From NCBI GenBank assembly GCA_045805265.1, contig JBJMLO010000015.1, forward strand, positions 62,001 through 126,000: a stretch of DNA of 64,000 nucleotides. Direction: 5' to 3'. Made by a program: the position numbers and the translations under genes. The stretch comes from JBJMLO01 sp045805265 (lineage in GTDB: Bacteria; Actinomycetota; UBA4738; JACQTL01). The notes below the pieces were generated by a model. That model was given only the letters and a program-made list of their open reading frames with translations. It ran no database searches and was not told the origin of the DNA. Shown one piece after another: positions 1 to 9,702 of the stretch (positions within the stretch are counted from its first letter, which is position 1; each line of letters begins with the position of its first letter).

Positions 1-1080
1 GACTTCCGCCCGGGCGGCGAGTCGCCGCTGGCACGGCACGAGGGATTCGTCAACGTCACCTGCCCGTCGTGCGGTGGGCCGGCCCGCCGGGACACCGACA
101 CGATGGACACGTTCGTCGACTCGTCCTGGTACTTCCTGCGGTACTGCTCGCCGCACCGCGACGACGTGGCGTTCGACGTCGACGACGTGCAGCGGTGGAT
201 GCCGGTCGACCAGTACACCGGCGGCGTCGAGCACGCGATCCTGCACCTGTTGTACTCGCGGTTCGTGACGAAGGCGCTGCACGACCTGGGGTACGTGTCG
301 GTCGTGGAGCCCTTCTCCCGCATGCTGAACCAGGGCCAGGTGATCTACAGCGGCGCCTCGATGAGCAAGAGCAAGGGCAACCTGGTCGAGCCCATGCCGA
401 TCGTCGAGCGGTTTGGCGCGGACACCATGCGGCTGACGATGCTGTTCGCGGGACCGTTCGAGGACGACATCGACTGGATGCTGATCGCGCCGGACCCGTC
501 GCGGCCGCCGGGCGTGTACTCGTGGCTGCGGCGGGCCTGGCGAGCCGTGATCGAGGCGTCCTCCGAAGCCTCCGGTTCGAGGGAGCAGCCCCTCGAGCTC
601 ACCCGGCTGATGCATCGAGCGATCCGTGACGTCCACGACGACTTCGAGCGCTACCGGTTCAACACCGCGATCTCGAAGCTGATGGTGTTGACCAACGAGA
701 TTCGCCACGCGCTGGACCGGGGCGGCGATGCGCGGGCCGCGGCCGAGGCGCTGGTGCAGATGATCGCGCCGCTGGCGCCGTTCGTCGCCGAGGAGCTGTG
801 GCGCGAGGTCCTGGGCCACGCGGAGAGCGTGCACGCCACGAGGTGGCCGGCCTTCGACCCCGAACTGGCGCGGGAGGAGCGGGCCACGCTGGTGGTCCAG
901 GTCGACGGCAAGGTCCGGGAGCGCATCGACGTCGACGCCGGCGCCGACGAGGTGGCGTGCCGCGAGGCCGCGCTGGCCTCCGAGCGCGTGCAGCGGGCGC
1001 TGGACGGCCGCGAGGTGAGCCGGATCTTCGTCCGGCCCCCGAAGCTGGTCAGCATCGTGACCGCCGCCAAGGAGCGCTGA
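1..1080 (+). CDS. leuS: Leucyl-tRNA synthetase, C-terminal part (5' truncated by window edge)
   Basis: Class I aminoacyl-tRNA synthetase that charges tRNA-Leu with leucine in the cytoplasm. The reading frame is open from base 1, so 359 C-terminal residues are seen and the N-terminal half, with the HIGH motif and most of the editing domain, lies outside. A CPSCGGPARR zinc-ribbon-like stretch leads into the TDTMDTFVDSSWYFLRY segment typical of LeuRS. The KMSKS-type loop MSKSKGN starts at base 361. An all-alpha anticodon-binding domain and a small C-terminal domain follow, ending at TGA 1078-1080. The same-strand competence genes begin 150 bases downstream, so co-transcription is possible. Confidence 0.97.
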   Translation, partial: DFRPGGESPLARHEGFVNVTCPSCGGPARRDTDTMDTFVDSSWYFLRYCSPHRDDVAFDVDDVQRWMPVDQYTGGVEHAILHLLYSRFVTKALHDLGYVSVVEPFSRMLNQGQVIYSGASMSKSKGNLVEPMPIVERFGADTMRLTMLFAGPFEDDIDWMLIAPDPSRPPGVYSWLRRAWRAVIEASSEASGSREQPLELTRLMHRAIRDVHDDFERYRFNTAISKLMVLTNEIRHALDRGGDARAAAEALVQMIAPLAPFVAEELWREVLGHAESVHATRWPAFDPELAREERATLVVQVDGKVRERIDVDAGADEVACREAALASERVQRALDGREVSRIFVRPPKLVSIVTAAKER

Positions 1081-1231
1081 GCCGGTTCCCCCCTGTGACG
1101 CGCTTCACTGACAGCGCGGCCGATCGGCGGTAGCTTCGCCGCGCGGTGTCGGACCGGGAGTTCCGGCGTCGCGATTCCTCCCTCTCGATTGGCTCCATTG
1201 ACGCCGTTCGCCGTGTCGGGGAGGGGGAGGG

Positions 1232-1879
1232 ATGCAGGAACGACTGTCGTTGCGGGATCGGCTCGACGCGCTGTCGCGGCGCGAGCTGGTGGCGCTGGCC
1301 GCGGTGGCCGCGGTCGTCGTCGCGGGTGCGGGGCTGTGGTACGCGCGCTCGTTGCCCAGGCCGGTGGAGGTCCGGGCGGCCCGCGGTGCCGGGCCGGTTG
1401 CGCCGCCAGCCCACTCGCCCACCGAGTCGCCCAGCCCGACGATGCTCTTCGTGCACGTCGCCGGGTTGGTTCGCCATCCTGGCGTGTACCGGTTCCACGA
1501 GGGCCAGCGAGTCATCGACGCGGTGCAGGCAGCCGGTGGTCCGCGGAGGAAGGCCGACCTCGACGCCCTGAACCTTGCCGCCCTGCTGACCGACGCCGAA
1601 CAGATCCTGGTGCCGGCCCAGGGCGCGGTCCCGGCGGCGCCCGTCCCGGCCGCGGGGTCTTCGCCGGGGATTCCCGGCGCTCCGGCCGCGTTGGTGAACG
1701 TCAACACGGCCTCTGAGCAGGAGCTGGAGGCCCTGCCCGGCATCGGGCCGGTCCTCGCGAACAGCATCATCGCCTACCGCACCGAACACGGGCCGTTCCC
1801 CACCGTCGATGCGCTGGACGACGTGAGCGGGATCGGCCCGGCCACGCTGGCCGATCTCCGCCCGCTGGTGACCGTGTGA
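1232..1879 (+). CDS. comEA: ComEA-like DNA-binding competence protein
   Basis: Membrane-anchored receptor for double-stranded DNA during natural transformation. The 215-residue protein has one N-terminal membrane segment (about residues 21-41, rich in Ala and Val), a Pro/Ala-rich linker, an SLBB domain (about 70-125, starting MLFVHVAGLVRHPGVY) and a C-terminal helix-hairpin-helix pair (about 155-215, with LPGIGP and VSGIGP hairpins). This is the full ComEA order. The ATG at 1232 directly follows a strong purine-rich GGGAGGGGGAGGG ribosome site. comEC lies 46 bases downstream, as in many transformable bacteria. ComEA/ComEC homologues also occur in species not shown to be competent, so the phenotype is inferred. 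Confidence 0.93.
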   Translation: MQERLSLRDRLDALSRRELVALAAVAAVVVAGAGLWYARSLPRPVEVRAARGAGPVAPPAHSPTESPSPTMLFVHVAGLVRHPGVYRFHEGQRVIDAVQAAGGPRRKADLDALNLAALLTDAEQILVPAQGAVPAAPVPAAGSSPGIPGAPAALVNVNTASEQELEALPGIGPVLANSIIAYRTEHGPFPTVDALDDVSGIGPATLADLRPLVTV

Positions 1880-1925
1880 CCGGGAGCCGTCCGCGCCTGA
1901 GCGCCGGGGGCCGGGGGCCGGGGCC

Positions 1926-4376
1926 ATGACCGGCTGGCTCGCACCAGTGCTGGCCGGGGCGTTCTGGGCGGGGATCCTGGCCTGGCCAACCCTGCGCCCG
2001 GGGCTGGCCATCTGGCAGCTCCTGTCCGCCGGGGTGCTCGGCCTGGGCGCGGCCGCCTGGCTGGCGCCGGGGCGCGCGTCGGAGGTTCCGCTCGCTCGGG
2101 CCGGGCTGCTGGACCCCGGTCCCGCCCCCGCGCTCGAGGCCGTCGCGACGCCGAGGACCGCCGCGGCCCGAGGACCCCCGGGCGCGGTCGTCGTCTCGCT
2201 GGTCGCCGCGACCACGCTGTTCGGGGCCGGATGGGCCGGCCTCCACGACCTGCGCGTGCGCTCGGGGCTGCTGGCCCGGATCGCTCCCCGCGAGGTCCGG
2301 GTCGAGGGAACCCTGGCCACCGACCCCGAGCCGGGAGCTAGGGGGTGGTCCTCGATCATGCAGGTCGGCACCGTCGGGCTGTACGACGCGACCACCCGGT
2401 CGACGACCGAGCGCTCGACCTCCGAGACCGTGTGGCTCGAGGGGTTCGGTTCGGCGCCGCGCGCCCGGCGAGGCGATCGCGTCCGCGTCGAGGGCTCCGC
2501 CGAACCGCCGTACCGGGGGCCCTTCGCGGTCTCGCTGCAGCGACGGGGGATCGTCGTGGTCCTCTCGGCCCGGGAGTTCGCGAGGGTCGGGGCCTCGACG
2601 AACCCGCTGGTACGGGCGACGCAGGGGGTCCGGGCGATGCTGCTGGACCACCTCCTGCGGCTGTTCCCGCTGCGCCAGGCGGGGCTCCTGATGGGGCTCG
2701 CCCTGGGCGACACCTCGAGGCTCGACCCGGGCGACGCGGAGCACTTCCGGGCGACGGGGCTCGGACACCTCCTTGCGGTCTCCGGCGAGAACGTCGCGAT
2801 GGTGCTGGCGCCCGTGCTCGGGCTCGCGATGCTGCTCCGGTTGTCGAACCGGGGGCGGTTCCTACTCGGGACGGCCACCGTGGTCTTCTTCGTCGTGCTG
2901 ACCGGGGCCGAGCCGTCGGTCCTGCGGGCCGGGGTCATGGCGGGCCTCGCCCTGGTGGGGATGCTGCTCGGCCGGCCGAGGAGCACGGCCACGCTGCTCG
3001 GCGCAGCCGTCCTCGTGTTGCTGGTGTCGAACCCCACGCTCGTGTGGTCGGTCGGCTTCCAGCTGAGCGTCGCGGCGACGGGTGGGATGGTGGCGCTCGC
3101 CGGGCCGCTGTCCGAACGGCTGTCCTGGCTGCCGAGGCCGGTCGCGCTGGCCGCGGGGACCACCATGTCCGCGCAGGTCGGCGTGTCGCCGCTGCTGCTC
3201 GCGTACTTCCACCAGGTGCCGCTCGTCACCCTGCTCGCGAACCTGCTGGCGTTCCCGGCGGTCTCGCCCGCGCTCCTGCTGGGCCTGGCCGCGGCCGCGC
3301 TGGCCACGATCGCACCGCCGGTCGCCCGGGCGGTGGCCCGGCTGGCCGGGGTCTTCGTGGGCTACCTCCAGGCGCTCGCCGACCGGCTGGCCAGCGCTCC
3401 GCTGCCCTCGATCACGTCCGCCGGCGGCCTCGTTCCGGTCGTGGTGGGGTTCGCGGTGGTCGGGGCGTTCGTGTGGTGGTTCCGGGGGCGTCGGGCCGTG
3501 CCCCGACGCGCCGCGATCGCCCTCGCGGTGGTCGTGCCCCTGTTCGTGTGGTCCGCGGCCGTCCGGGCGGGAGCACCGGCCGGGCTCGAGGTCCGGTTCC
3601 TCGACGTGGGACAGGGCGATGCGGCGCTCGTGCGTGCGCCGGATGGGGAGACGGTTCTCATCGACGGCGGCCCCGATCCCGAGGAGGTGGCGACGGACCT
3701 CGCGGCGCTCGGGGTGAAGCGGCTCGACCTCGTGGTGGCCACCCACCCCCACCTGGATCACTTCACCGGCCTGCCCGCCGTGCTGGCACGGTTCCCCACC
3801 GACCTCGTCCTCGACTCCGGCTGCGACGCGCCGGAGAGCCGGTCGCTGCCCTACCGGGCCTTCCTCACGGCGGTCCGCCAGGAGGGGGTGCCCGAACGTC
3901 ATCCCCGCCGGGGGGACGTGTTCTTCGTCGGGGCCCTCCGGTTCGACGTGCTCAGCCCGGACCGGTGCTGGGACGGGACGAACTCCGATGCGAACAACGA
4001 CTCCCTGGTGCTCCTGCTGACCTACGGGAGGGACCGGGTCCTGTTCGCGAACGAGCCAGAGGCGTCGGCCCAGCAGGTCATGCTGAACGACCACGAGCCG
4101 ATCACGGCGGAGGTGCTCAACGTGCCCCACCACGGGGCCGGAACCTCGATCCAGCCGTTCTTCCGGGCCGTCCACGAGACCGTCGCGGTGGTGAGCGTCG
4201 GGCCGAACGACTACGGGCATCCGGTCGCCCGGATCCTGGACGGGCTGCGCGCCACGGGCGCCCGCGTGTTCCGGACGGACCACTCCGGCGACGTCGTCAT
4301 CACCTTCGCCGACGACGCGCTCGTCGTTCACACGGGGCGCGGCCGCACTCTCGAGTTCCGGTCGTCCTCGCGATGA
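1926..4376 (+). CDS. comEC: ComEC/Rec2 DNA-uptake channel
   Basis: Polytopic membrane protein thought to pass single-stranded DNA across the cytoplasmic membrane in transformation. The 816 residues show the complete architecture: N-terminal membrane helices with an OB-fold-like DUF4131 segment (about 110-200), the Competence domain with many hydrophobic helices (about 235-530), and a C-terminal metallo-beta-lactamase domain. The metal motif HPHLDH is at about residues 607-612, preceded by FLDVGQGDA. The putative nuclease site is intact. It is followed by holA, a common neighbour of comEC. Length is normal and there is no frameshift. Confidence 0.95.
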   Translation: MTGWLAPVLAGAFWAGILAWPTLRPGLAIWQLLSAGVLGLGAAAWLAPGRASEVPLARAGLLDPGPAPALEAVATPRTAAARGPPGAVVVSLVAATTLFGAGWAGLHDLRVRSGLLARIAPREVRVEGTLATDPEPGARGWSSIMQVGTVGLYDATTRSTTERSTSETVWLEGFGSAPRARRGDRVRVEGSAEPPYRGPFAVSLQRRGIVVVLSAREFARVGASTNPLVRATQGVRAMLLDHLLRLFPLRQAGLLMGLALGDTSRLDPGDAEHFRATGLGHLLAVSGENVAMVLAPVLGLAMLLRLSNRGRFLLGTATVVFFVVLTGAEPSVLRAGVMAGLALVGMLLGRPRSTATLLGAAVLVLLVSNPTLVWSVGFQLSVAATGGMVALAGPLSERLSWLPRPVALAAGTTMSAQVGVSPLLLAYFHQVPLVTLLANLLAFPAVSPALLLGLAAAALATIAPPVARAVARLAGVFVGYLQALADRLASAPLPSITSAGGLVPVVVGFAVVGAFVWWFRGRRAVPRRAAIALAVVVPLFVWSAAVRAGAPAGLEVRFLDVGQGDAALVRAPDGETVLIDGGPDPEEVATDLAALGVKRLDLVVATHPHLDHFTGLPAVLARFPTDLVLDSGCDAPESRSLPYRAFLTAVRQEGVPERHPRRGDVFFVGALRFDVLSPDRCWDGTNSDANNDSLVLLLTYGRDRVLFANEPEASAQQVMLNDHEPITAEVLNVPHHGAGTSIQPFFRAVHETVAVVSVGPNDYGHPVARILDGLRATGARVFRTDHSGDVVITFADDALVVHTGRGRTLEFRSSSR

Positions 4377-4438
4377 CGTGGGGACGCGGCCGGGGCCGGC
4401 CGCCACGGCGTGGGTGCCTCGTGGTCGGAGCCCGCCCG

Positions 4439-4444
4439 TAGAAT
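4439..4444 (+). promoter_or_regulatory. Putative -10 hexamer TAGAAT for a leaderless holA transcript
   Basis: TAGAAT fits the actinobacterial -10 pattern TANNNT. Its last base is exactly 8 bases before the holA ATG, so transcription would begin at or beside the start codon. No Shine-Dalgarno sequence is visible and no convincing -35 is seen. Confidence 0.4.
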
Positions 4445-4452
4445 CACCGGCG

Positions 4453-5388
4453 ATGGCGCCTCCACCGAACGTCCTGCTGCTGTGGGGTGAAGACGAGTTC
4501 CTGCTCCGCGACGCCGCGGCGGATGCGCTGCAGGGCGTGCGGCCCGCCGAGGTCGATGCCCCCGAGTGGCGGGGCGGCGAGACCTCCGACCTCGCCACAC
4601 CGTCGTTGTTCGGCGAGGAGCGCGCGCTGGTCGTCACGGGGTGCCGGCACCTCCCCGAGGCCGGTGTGAAGGAGCTGGCCGCCTACCTCGCGTCGCCCGC
4701 GCCCGACGCCCGGCTCGTGCTGCTGGTGGAGGTGGCCGAGCGGGGCAAGCCTCCGGCCGCGCTGGTGAAGCTCGTCCAACCGGTTGGCGAGGTCCGCCAG
4801 GTCGCGGTGGCGCGCAAGGACCTCCCGCAGTGGCTCCTGTCCCGGGCGGGCCGGCATTCGCTGTCCCTCGCCCCCGAGGCGGCGCGCGCGCTGGTCGACT
4901 CGGTGGGGGAGTCCCCCGCCTCGCTGGACACCGCCCTGGAACAGCTCGGCAACGCGTTCGGGGGGCAGCGGGTCACGCGGGAACAGGTGGAATCGCAGTT
5001 CCGGGGCCTCGGCGAGCAGCGGGTCTGGGATCTCTGTGACCGGTTGTTCGAGCGCGACGCGGCGAGGGCCGTCCGGTCGCTCCGCACGCTCCTCGAGGCG
5101 AGGGAGGAGCCGCTCGCGATCCTCGGAGGCGTGTCGTCGCGCGTCCGCGACCTCATCCGGGTGAAGGCGCTTCCCGAACGCATGCCGAAGGCCGAGGTCG
5201 CGCGCGCGGCGGGCCTGCGGTTCGACTGGCAGGCCCGCCGGTGCCGCGAGCAGGTCCGCCGGTTCACCATGGCCGAGCTGGTCGGGATCCACGCTCGCAT
5301 CGCCCAGGCCGACCGCGAGCTCAAGAGCGGCGCGTCCGGCGACGTGGTGCTGCCGGTGGTGGTCGCGCAGATCACGACCCAGGCCTGA
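4453..5388 (+). CDS. holA: DNA polymerase III subunit delta
   Basis: The delta subunit opens the beta sliding clamp in the replicative clamp loader. The protein has 311 residues, close to the family norm of about 320-340. It begins with MAPPPNVLLLWGEDEFLLRDA, the usual delta start in which an AAA+-like domain lacks a true Walker A. The C-terminal helical domain (about 215-311, VWDLCDRLFERDA onward) is the clamp-loader collar. ATG 4453 is preferred over the upstream in-frame ATG at 4378 because homology begins here and a -10-like hexamer lies 8 bases upstream. The position after comEC and before rpsT is conserved in many bacteria. Confidence 0.93.
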   Translation: MAPPPNVLLLWGEDEFLLRDAAADALQGVRPAEVDAPEWRGGETSDLATPSLFGEERALVVTGCRHLPEAGVKELAAYLASPAPDARLVLLVEVAERGKPPAALVKLVQPVGEVRQVAVARKDLPQWLLSRAGRHSLSLAPEAARALVDSVGESPASLDTALEQLGNAFGGQRVTREQVESQFRGLGEQRVWDLCDRLFERDAARAVRSLRTLLEAREEPLAILGGVSSRVRDLIRVKALPERMPKAEVARAAGLRFDWQARRCREQVRRFTMAELVGIHARIAQADRELKSGASGDVVLPVVVAQITTQA

Positions 5389-5481
5389 GCCGAATCGCCT
5401 CGAGCGAACGGTTCGGGATTCGACCCCAGGCTGAAGCCCCACGCGATCTCGAGCCGAGGCTCGGAATTGGGCGTTTCGCGG

Positions 5482-5751
5482 CTACTCGGAGGACGCGCGG
5501 GCGAGCGTCTTCGCCAGGCGGGACTTGCGCCGGGCCGCAGTGCGCTTGTGCAGGACGCCTCGGGACGCGGCCTTGTCGAGCGCACGCGACGCCTCGCGCG
5601 CCTGGTCGGCCGCCGTGTCGAGGTCCCCGCCCTGAGCGGCGAGCCGGACCTTCTTGGCCTCGGTCTTCAGCTCGGACCGCACGGCCTTGTTCCGCACGCG
5701 GGCGCGCTCGTTCTGGAGGTTGCGCTTCTTCTGCTGCTTGATGTTCGCCAT
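5482..5751 (-). CDS. rpsT: 30S ribosomal protein S20
   Basis: Primary 16S rRNA-binding protein of the small subunit. The 89-residue product is very basic and almost wholly helical. It starts MANIKQQKKRNLQNERAR and contains RNKAVRSELKT and KRTAARRKSRLAK, the S20 signature. The start is the ATG whose complement lies at 5749-5751; longer upstream readings have no homology. It is convergent with holA, as in many genomes. A 6-bp inverted repeat with a 2-base loop (5450-5463) lies between the two stop codons but is too weak to call a terminator. Confidence 0.97.
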   Translation of the reverse strand: MANIKQQKKRNLQNERARVRNKAVRSELKTEAKKVRLAAQGGDLDTAADQAREASRALDKAASRGVLHKRTAARRKSRLAKTLARASSE

Positions 5752-5815
5752 GAGCCGAGCGAGTGTACCAAGCGACCCCAGACGCCCGGCTGGCCTCGGG
5801 CGCCGGAGTGGCGGC

Positions 5816-6067
5816 CTACGAGCCCTCCTGGACCCGGTAGATCTCGTCGGCGACCAGGCCATGGGCCTCCCGATGCACGGCGACGGCCGCGAGGGCATCG
5901 GGCGCCTCCACGAGGCAGAAGACGTGGCCGGCCTCCTCGTCGACCCAGTACCGCAGGTAGCGGACGCCGAACGGCCGCTGCGTCTCCAGATCGGCCACGC
6001 GGGCTCTGGCCACCTCCTCGAGGGCCACTCCGCCGTCGATGTGGTGCACGTCCATGAACAGTGGCAT
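5816..6067 (-). CDS. DUF4242 (SCO4226-type) small protein
   Basis: An 83-residue protein starting MPLFMDVHHIDGGVALEEV, the pattern of the DUF4242 family. The Streptomyces member SCO4226 is described as a nickel-binding ferredoxin-fold protein. HH near the start and the segment VRYLRYWVDEEAGHVFCLVEA match the family. The ATG with its complement at 6065-6067 is chosen because GGGAGG lies about 6 bases upstream on this strand. Physiological role is unknown; metal binding here is inferred from the family. It lies downstream of the large SARP/LuxR regulator on the same strand, about 90 bases away. Confidence 0.8.
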   Translation of the reverse strand: MPLFMDVHHIDGGVALEEVARARVADLETQRPFGVRYLRYWVDEEAGHVFCLVEAPDALAAVAVHREAHGLVADEIYRVQEGS

Positions 6068-6160
6068 CGAGATCCTCCCTCGTACCGCTTCCGCACGAGT
6101 TTGCGGCCGGCGGCCCCCCGCCACATCGGCACCGGTCCCGATGTTGGGATCGGCCGATGC

Positions 6161-9100
6161 CTACGTTTCGGCCTTCGTTCGAGCGGCCCCGACCCTGCGG
6201 GCGACGCTGCCCGCCTCCGAGCGCGTCCGCACCCCGAGCTTGGCGAGGATCGCGGACACGTGGTGCGCGGCGGTCTTCTCCGAGATGAACAGACGTGCGG
6301 CGATGTCGGCGTTGGACAGGCCCTGCTCGAGCAGGTCCAGGACGCCGACCTCCCGGGACGTGAGGTGGGCCGGGTTCGCCATCGTCGTGGCGCGGGGACC
6401 CCTCGGGACTCGCAGGCCGAGACCGCGCATCCGGTCGGTCGCGCGCCGGGCGGCCGGACCCGCCCCCAGGGTGCTCAACTCGTCCACCGCCTGACGGAGC
6501 GAGGCCTCGTCGTCGACCTCGGCGAGCGCGGTGGCCCGCTCGTACGGGCAGCCGATCTTCGCCCATCGCTCTGCCGCCTCTACCCACCGCCCGGCCATCT
6601 GCAAGGCGAATGGTTCGGCTCCCCGCTCCGGGGGCCGGTCCAGCTCCCCGCACCGCCACATCCAGTACGCCAGCACCCCGACGTTCCACGAGCTCCCCAG
6701 CGCGAGGGCCTGATCCAACGCGCGAGCGACCAGCGGGGCCTCTCGTGCGATGTCGCCTTCGAGCCACGCGGCCTCCGCCCTGGCGGCGGCCACCGGCACC
6801 ATGCGCTGCAACTCGCCGGTGGGCTCGGCCAGGGCCAGGGCCTCGTCGAGCGGCTCCCATGGGTCCGGCGTGCCCCGCCGGGCGCGGAGCAGCCCCAGCA
6901 CGACCAGGGGGGTGATCCGCGTGACGGGCGAGACCAGGGGGTGCCGGAGCCCCGCGCGTGCCGAACGCATCGCGGCGTCCCACCGGCCCTGCTCCAGGTG
7001 CGACCTCGCCAGCCACCCGTCCAGGTACAGGCCCATGGAGTCGAGGTCTCGCTCGGCGCAGTACTCCATCGCCGGGCCGAAGTAGGCGTCCGCCTGGTCG
7101 TACCGGCGGAGCTGGACGAAGCCCGACGTGAGGTTGACGTACGCACGAGCGACGTGATCGTGGAGGTCGGCCCTCCGAGCCAGCTCGAGGCTCCGCTCCA
7201 GGAACGCGTGGCCCTCGTCCACGCGCTCCGCATTGAGGAGCGAGGTCCCGACGTTCCCCAGCGCGTGGCAGAGCACCTCCACCTCGTCGAGCTCCTCGGC
7301 CAGGGCGATCGCCCGTTCGCCCCAGGCGACGGCCTCCTCGACCTTCTGGGAGAGCATTCGGAGCTGGGAGATGTTGCTGTAGGCGTACGCGAGCTCCCGG
7401 CCCGGCAGCAGCGGCTCCAGCACTCGAACTGCCTCCGCCCCGTGTCGCTCCGCGTCGGCGTTCCGGCCATCGAACCACGACAGTCGGGACAGCCACCGGA
7501 GGCTCTCGCCCACCTTGGTCTGGTCGCCCAGTAGGCGCCAGGCCGCCAGGACCTGTCGCCTGGATTCAATGGCCTCGGGGACCTGGTCGGTCAGGTAGCA
7601 CTCGATCGAGAGGCGCTCCAGGAGCTCTGCCCGCTCTTGCTCGGGGGCGGTGCCCGCGAAGCGCGTGCCCGTGAAGCGCAGGGCCCTCCGGTACTGTTCG
7701 GCGGCCTCCCGGTGCGCCCCCAGCTGAGCGGCGCGCTGGGCGGCGATCGGAGCAAACGCGAGCACCGCCCGCCCTTCGCCGGCGGCTTCGGCGTGATGGG
7801 CCAGCCGAGCCGCCTCGTCGTCGCCCGACTCGGCCTCGGCGAGTGCCTCGAAGACGGCGCGGTGCAGCGCGATGCGCCGGATGGCCGGAACGTTGTCCTC
7901 GACCGTCAGGCGGGCCAGCTCGTGTCGGAAGGCGATCATCCCGCCTTCGGAACGGAGCATGCCCCGTTCGACGCACTCGTCGACTGGTTCGGCCTCCCCG
8001 GGCAGGATCCGCTCCAGCAGCCAGGGCTCGACCCGCAGACCGATGATCGACGCGGCGTCCAGGGCGCGTCTCGCCGGCGGGGAGAGGCGGGCCGCCCGGG
8101 CCAGGACGGCGTCCCGAACGGTCGGCGGCACCTCCGCCTGCCCGGGCGCTGCCGAGGACGCGGCGGCGATGACCTCCGAGACGAAGAACGCGTTGCCGCC
8201 CGTCAGCTGGTGGAGCTCCCGGGCGTCGATTCCGGAGTCGCGGGCCAGCACGGCGACCCCCTCCCCCGAGAGCCGGGGGAGCGTCATCCGCCGGGTCGAA
8301 GCCAGGGTCGCGGCGTCGCCGAGCACGACCGTCAGGGGGTGATCGCGCCCGACCTCGTCGTCGCGGTACGAGGCGACACAGAAGCACGGCAGTTTGGACA
8401 CGCGCCGCGCCAGGTAGCGCAGCAGGTCGAGCGTCGCCTCGTCGGCCCAGTGGACGTCCTCGAACAGCAGCACGCTGGGAGCGGGACCTCGTGCCAGCTC
8501 CTCCAGCAGCCCCTCGAACAGGCGCTGCCGCGACATGTCCTCGGCGCCCGGCCCGGCCCACCGATCCCGCAGCTCGGGCAGCATGTCGAACAGCGGACCG
8601 AGAGGCCGCGGGGTGGCCGTCCCGTCGCACGCGCCTGTGAGGACGCGCGCGGAGTCCCGGTGCGTCTCGGCGAAGCGTTCGAGCAGCGCCGTCTTCCCCA
8701 CCCCGGCCTCGCCGCCCAGGAACACGAATCGTCCGTGGCCGTTCCGCGACTCCTCCAGGTAGTCCTCCAGCGTCTCGAGGAAGGCCTCGCGTTCGAGGAG
8801 CGTCTGGAGCTGCGCCCACCGGCCCTCGAGCACCGAGGAAGCCGGGGCGCGCCGCCCCGCCCGGGCCTCGGGGGTCACGATCACCAACGCGGGATCCTGG
8901 CGCAGGATCGCCGTCTGCAGGGCCTCGAGCTCGGGCCCGGGCTCGAGCCCCTCCTCGGCGAGCTCGCTCCGGGCCTCGCGATAGGCCCGGAGCGCGTCGG
9001 CCTGCCGGCCGCACCGGTACAGGGCCACCATGAGCTGGCCGCGAAGGCGCTCGCGCAGCGGGTGCTCGCCGATGAGCTGCTCCAGCTCCGCAACCAGCTC

Positions 9101-9625
9101 TCGGTCGCGCCCGAGGGCGAGGTCCGCCTCGATGCGGTCCTCCCGGGCGACGACGCGAAGCTCCTCGAGGCGGGCCGCCGCCCGCTCGGCGAGGGGCTCG
9201 TAGGCGAGCTCGCCGAGCGCCGGCCCCCGCCACATGGCGAGCGCCCCTCGCAGGGTTCGCGCGGCGGCCTCGGCGTCCCCGGCGGCGAGCGCCTCACGCC
9301 CCTCCCCGGCAAGCCGCTCGAATCGATTCGCGTCGACGGCCTCGGGAGACACGGCGAGCTCGTACCCTCCGGGCCGCGTCTGCAGGGCGCTGGCGTTCTC
9401 TCCCAGCGCCTTGCGCAGTTGGGAGACGTAGACCTGCAGCCGGGCGGCGGCGCCCGACTCGGATTCCCGCCACAGCTCCTCGATCAGGCGATCGGAGGAC
9501 AGGAACTCCCCGGCGTGCAGCACGAGGAGCGCCACCAGCGAGCGCTGCTTGCGCCCACCGAGAAGGAGCGCCCGGCCGTCCCGGACGATCTCGAGCGGGC
9601 CCAGGATCCGGAATTCGATTCCCAC
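6161..9625 (-). CDS. Giant SARP/BTAD-AAA ATPase-TPR-LuxR transcriptional regulator
   Basis: A 1154-residue multidomain activator. Residues 1-95 form an OmpR-like winged helix (FRILGPLEIV, then LGGRKQRSLVALLVLHAGE). Residues about 100-245 form the bacterial transcriptional activator domain of SARP proteins. An STAND/AAA ATPase follows, with Walker A GGEAGVGKTALLERF at about 300-310 and Walker B VLLFEDVHWADEA. The long helical repeat region is TPR-like. A LuxR-type helix-turn-helix occupies about 1089-1150 (LTSREVGVLDLLEQGLSNADIA). Having a DNA-binding domain at each end combines the AfsR/SARP and LAL designs. GTG 9625 is divergent from a large secreted-protein gene 77 bases away, a likely target or partner. 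Natural signal unknown. Confidence 0.88.
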   Translation of the reverse strand: MGIEFRILGPLEIVRDGRALLLGGRKQRSLVALLVLHAGEFLSSDRLIEELWRESESGAAARLQVYVSQLRKALGENASALQTRPGGYELAVSPEAVDANRFERLAGEGREALAAGDAEAAARTLRGALAMWRGPALGELAYEPLAERAAARLEELRVVAREDRIEADLALGRDRELVAELEQLIGEHPLRERLRGQLMVALYRCGRQADALRAYREARSELAEEGLEPGPELEALQTAILRQDPALVIVTPEARAGRRAPASSVLEGRWAQLQTLLEREAFLETLEDYLEESRNGHGRFVFLGGEAGVGKTALLERFAETHRDSARVLTGACDGTATPRPLGPLFDMLPELRDRWAGPGAEDMSRQRLFEGLLEELARGPAPSVLLFEDVHWADEATLDLLRYLARRVSKLPCFCVASYRDDEVGRDHPLTVVLGDAATLASTRRMTLPRLSGEGVAVLARDSGIDARELHQLTGGNAFFVSEVIAAASSAAPGQAEVPPTVRDAVLARAARLSPPARRALDAASIIGLRVEPWLLERILPGEAEPVDECVERGMLRSEGGMIAFRHELARLTVEDNVPAIRRIALHRAVFEALAEAESGDDEAARLAHHAEAAGEGRAVLAFAPIAAQRAAQLGAHREAAEQYRRALRFTGTRFAGTAPEQERAELLERLSIECYLTDQVPEAIESRRQVLAAWRLLGDQTKVGESLRWLSRLSWFDGRNADAERHGAEAVRVLEPLLPGRELAYAYSNISQLRMLSQKVEEAVAWGERAIALAEELDEVEVLCHALGNVGTSLLNAERVDEGHAFLERSLELARRADLHDHVARAYVNLTSGFVQLRRYDQADAYFGPAMEYCAERDLDSMGLYLDGWLARSHLEQGRWDAAMRSARAGLRHPLVSPVTRITPLVVLGLLRARRGTPDPWEPLDEALALAEPTGELQRMVPVAAARAEAAWLEGDIAREAPLVARALDQALALGSSWNVGVLAYWMWRCGELDRPPERGAEPFALQMAGRWVEAAERWAKIGCPYERATALAEVDDEASLRQAVDELSTLGAGPAARRATDRMRGLGLRVPRGPRATTMANPAHLTSREVGVLDLLEQGLSNADIAARLFISEKTAAHHVSAILAKLGVRTRSEAGSVARRVGAARTKAET

Positions 9626-9702
9626 CCCGGACGGACTTTAGCGCCCCTTTAGGTCGCCAATCCATCCTCCCGCCAGTTCACCGGTCGAGGAAGGAGTGGG
9701 TC

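Noticed and set aside
1049..3307. Very long open frame antisense to comEA-comEC
   Set aside because: It has no recognisable domain and its existence follows from the extreme third-position GC of the real genes on the plus strand. Many similar shadow frames occur across the window.
5450..5463. CGAGCC-GA-GGCTCG inverted repeat between holA and rpsT as a terminator
   Set aside because: The loop of 2 bases is too tight for a real hairpin and there is no T tract; chance is likely in such GC-rich DNA.
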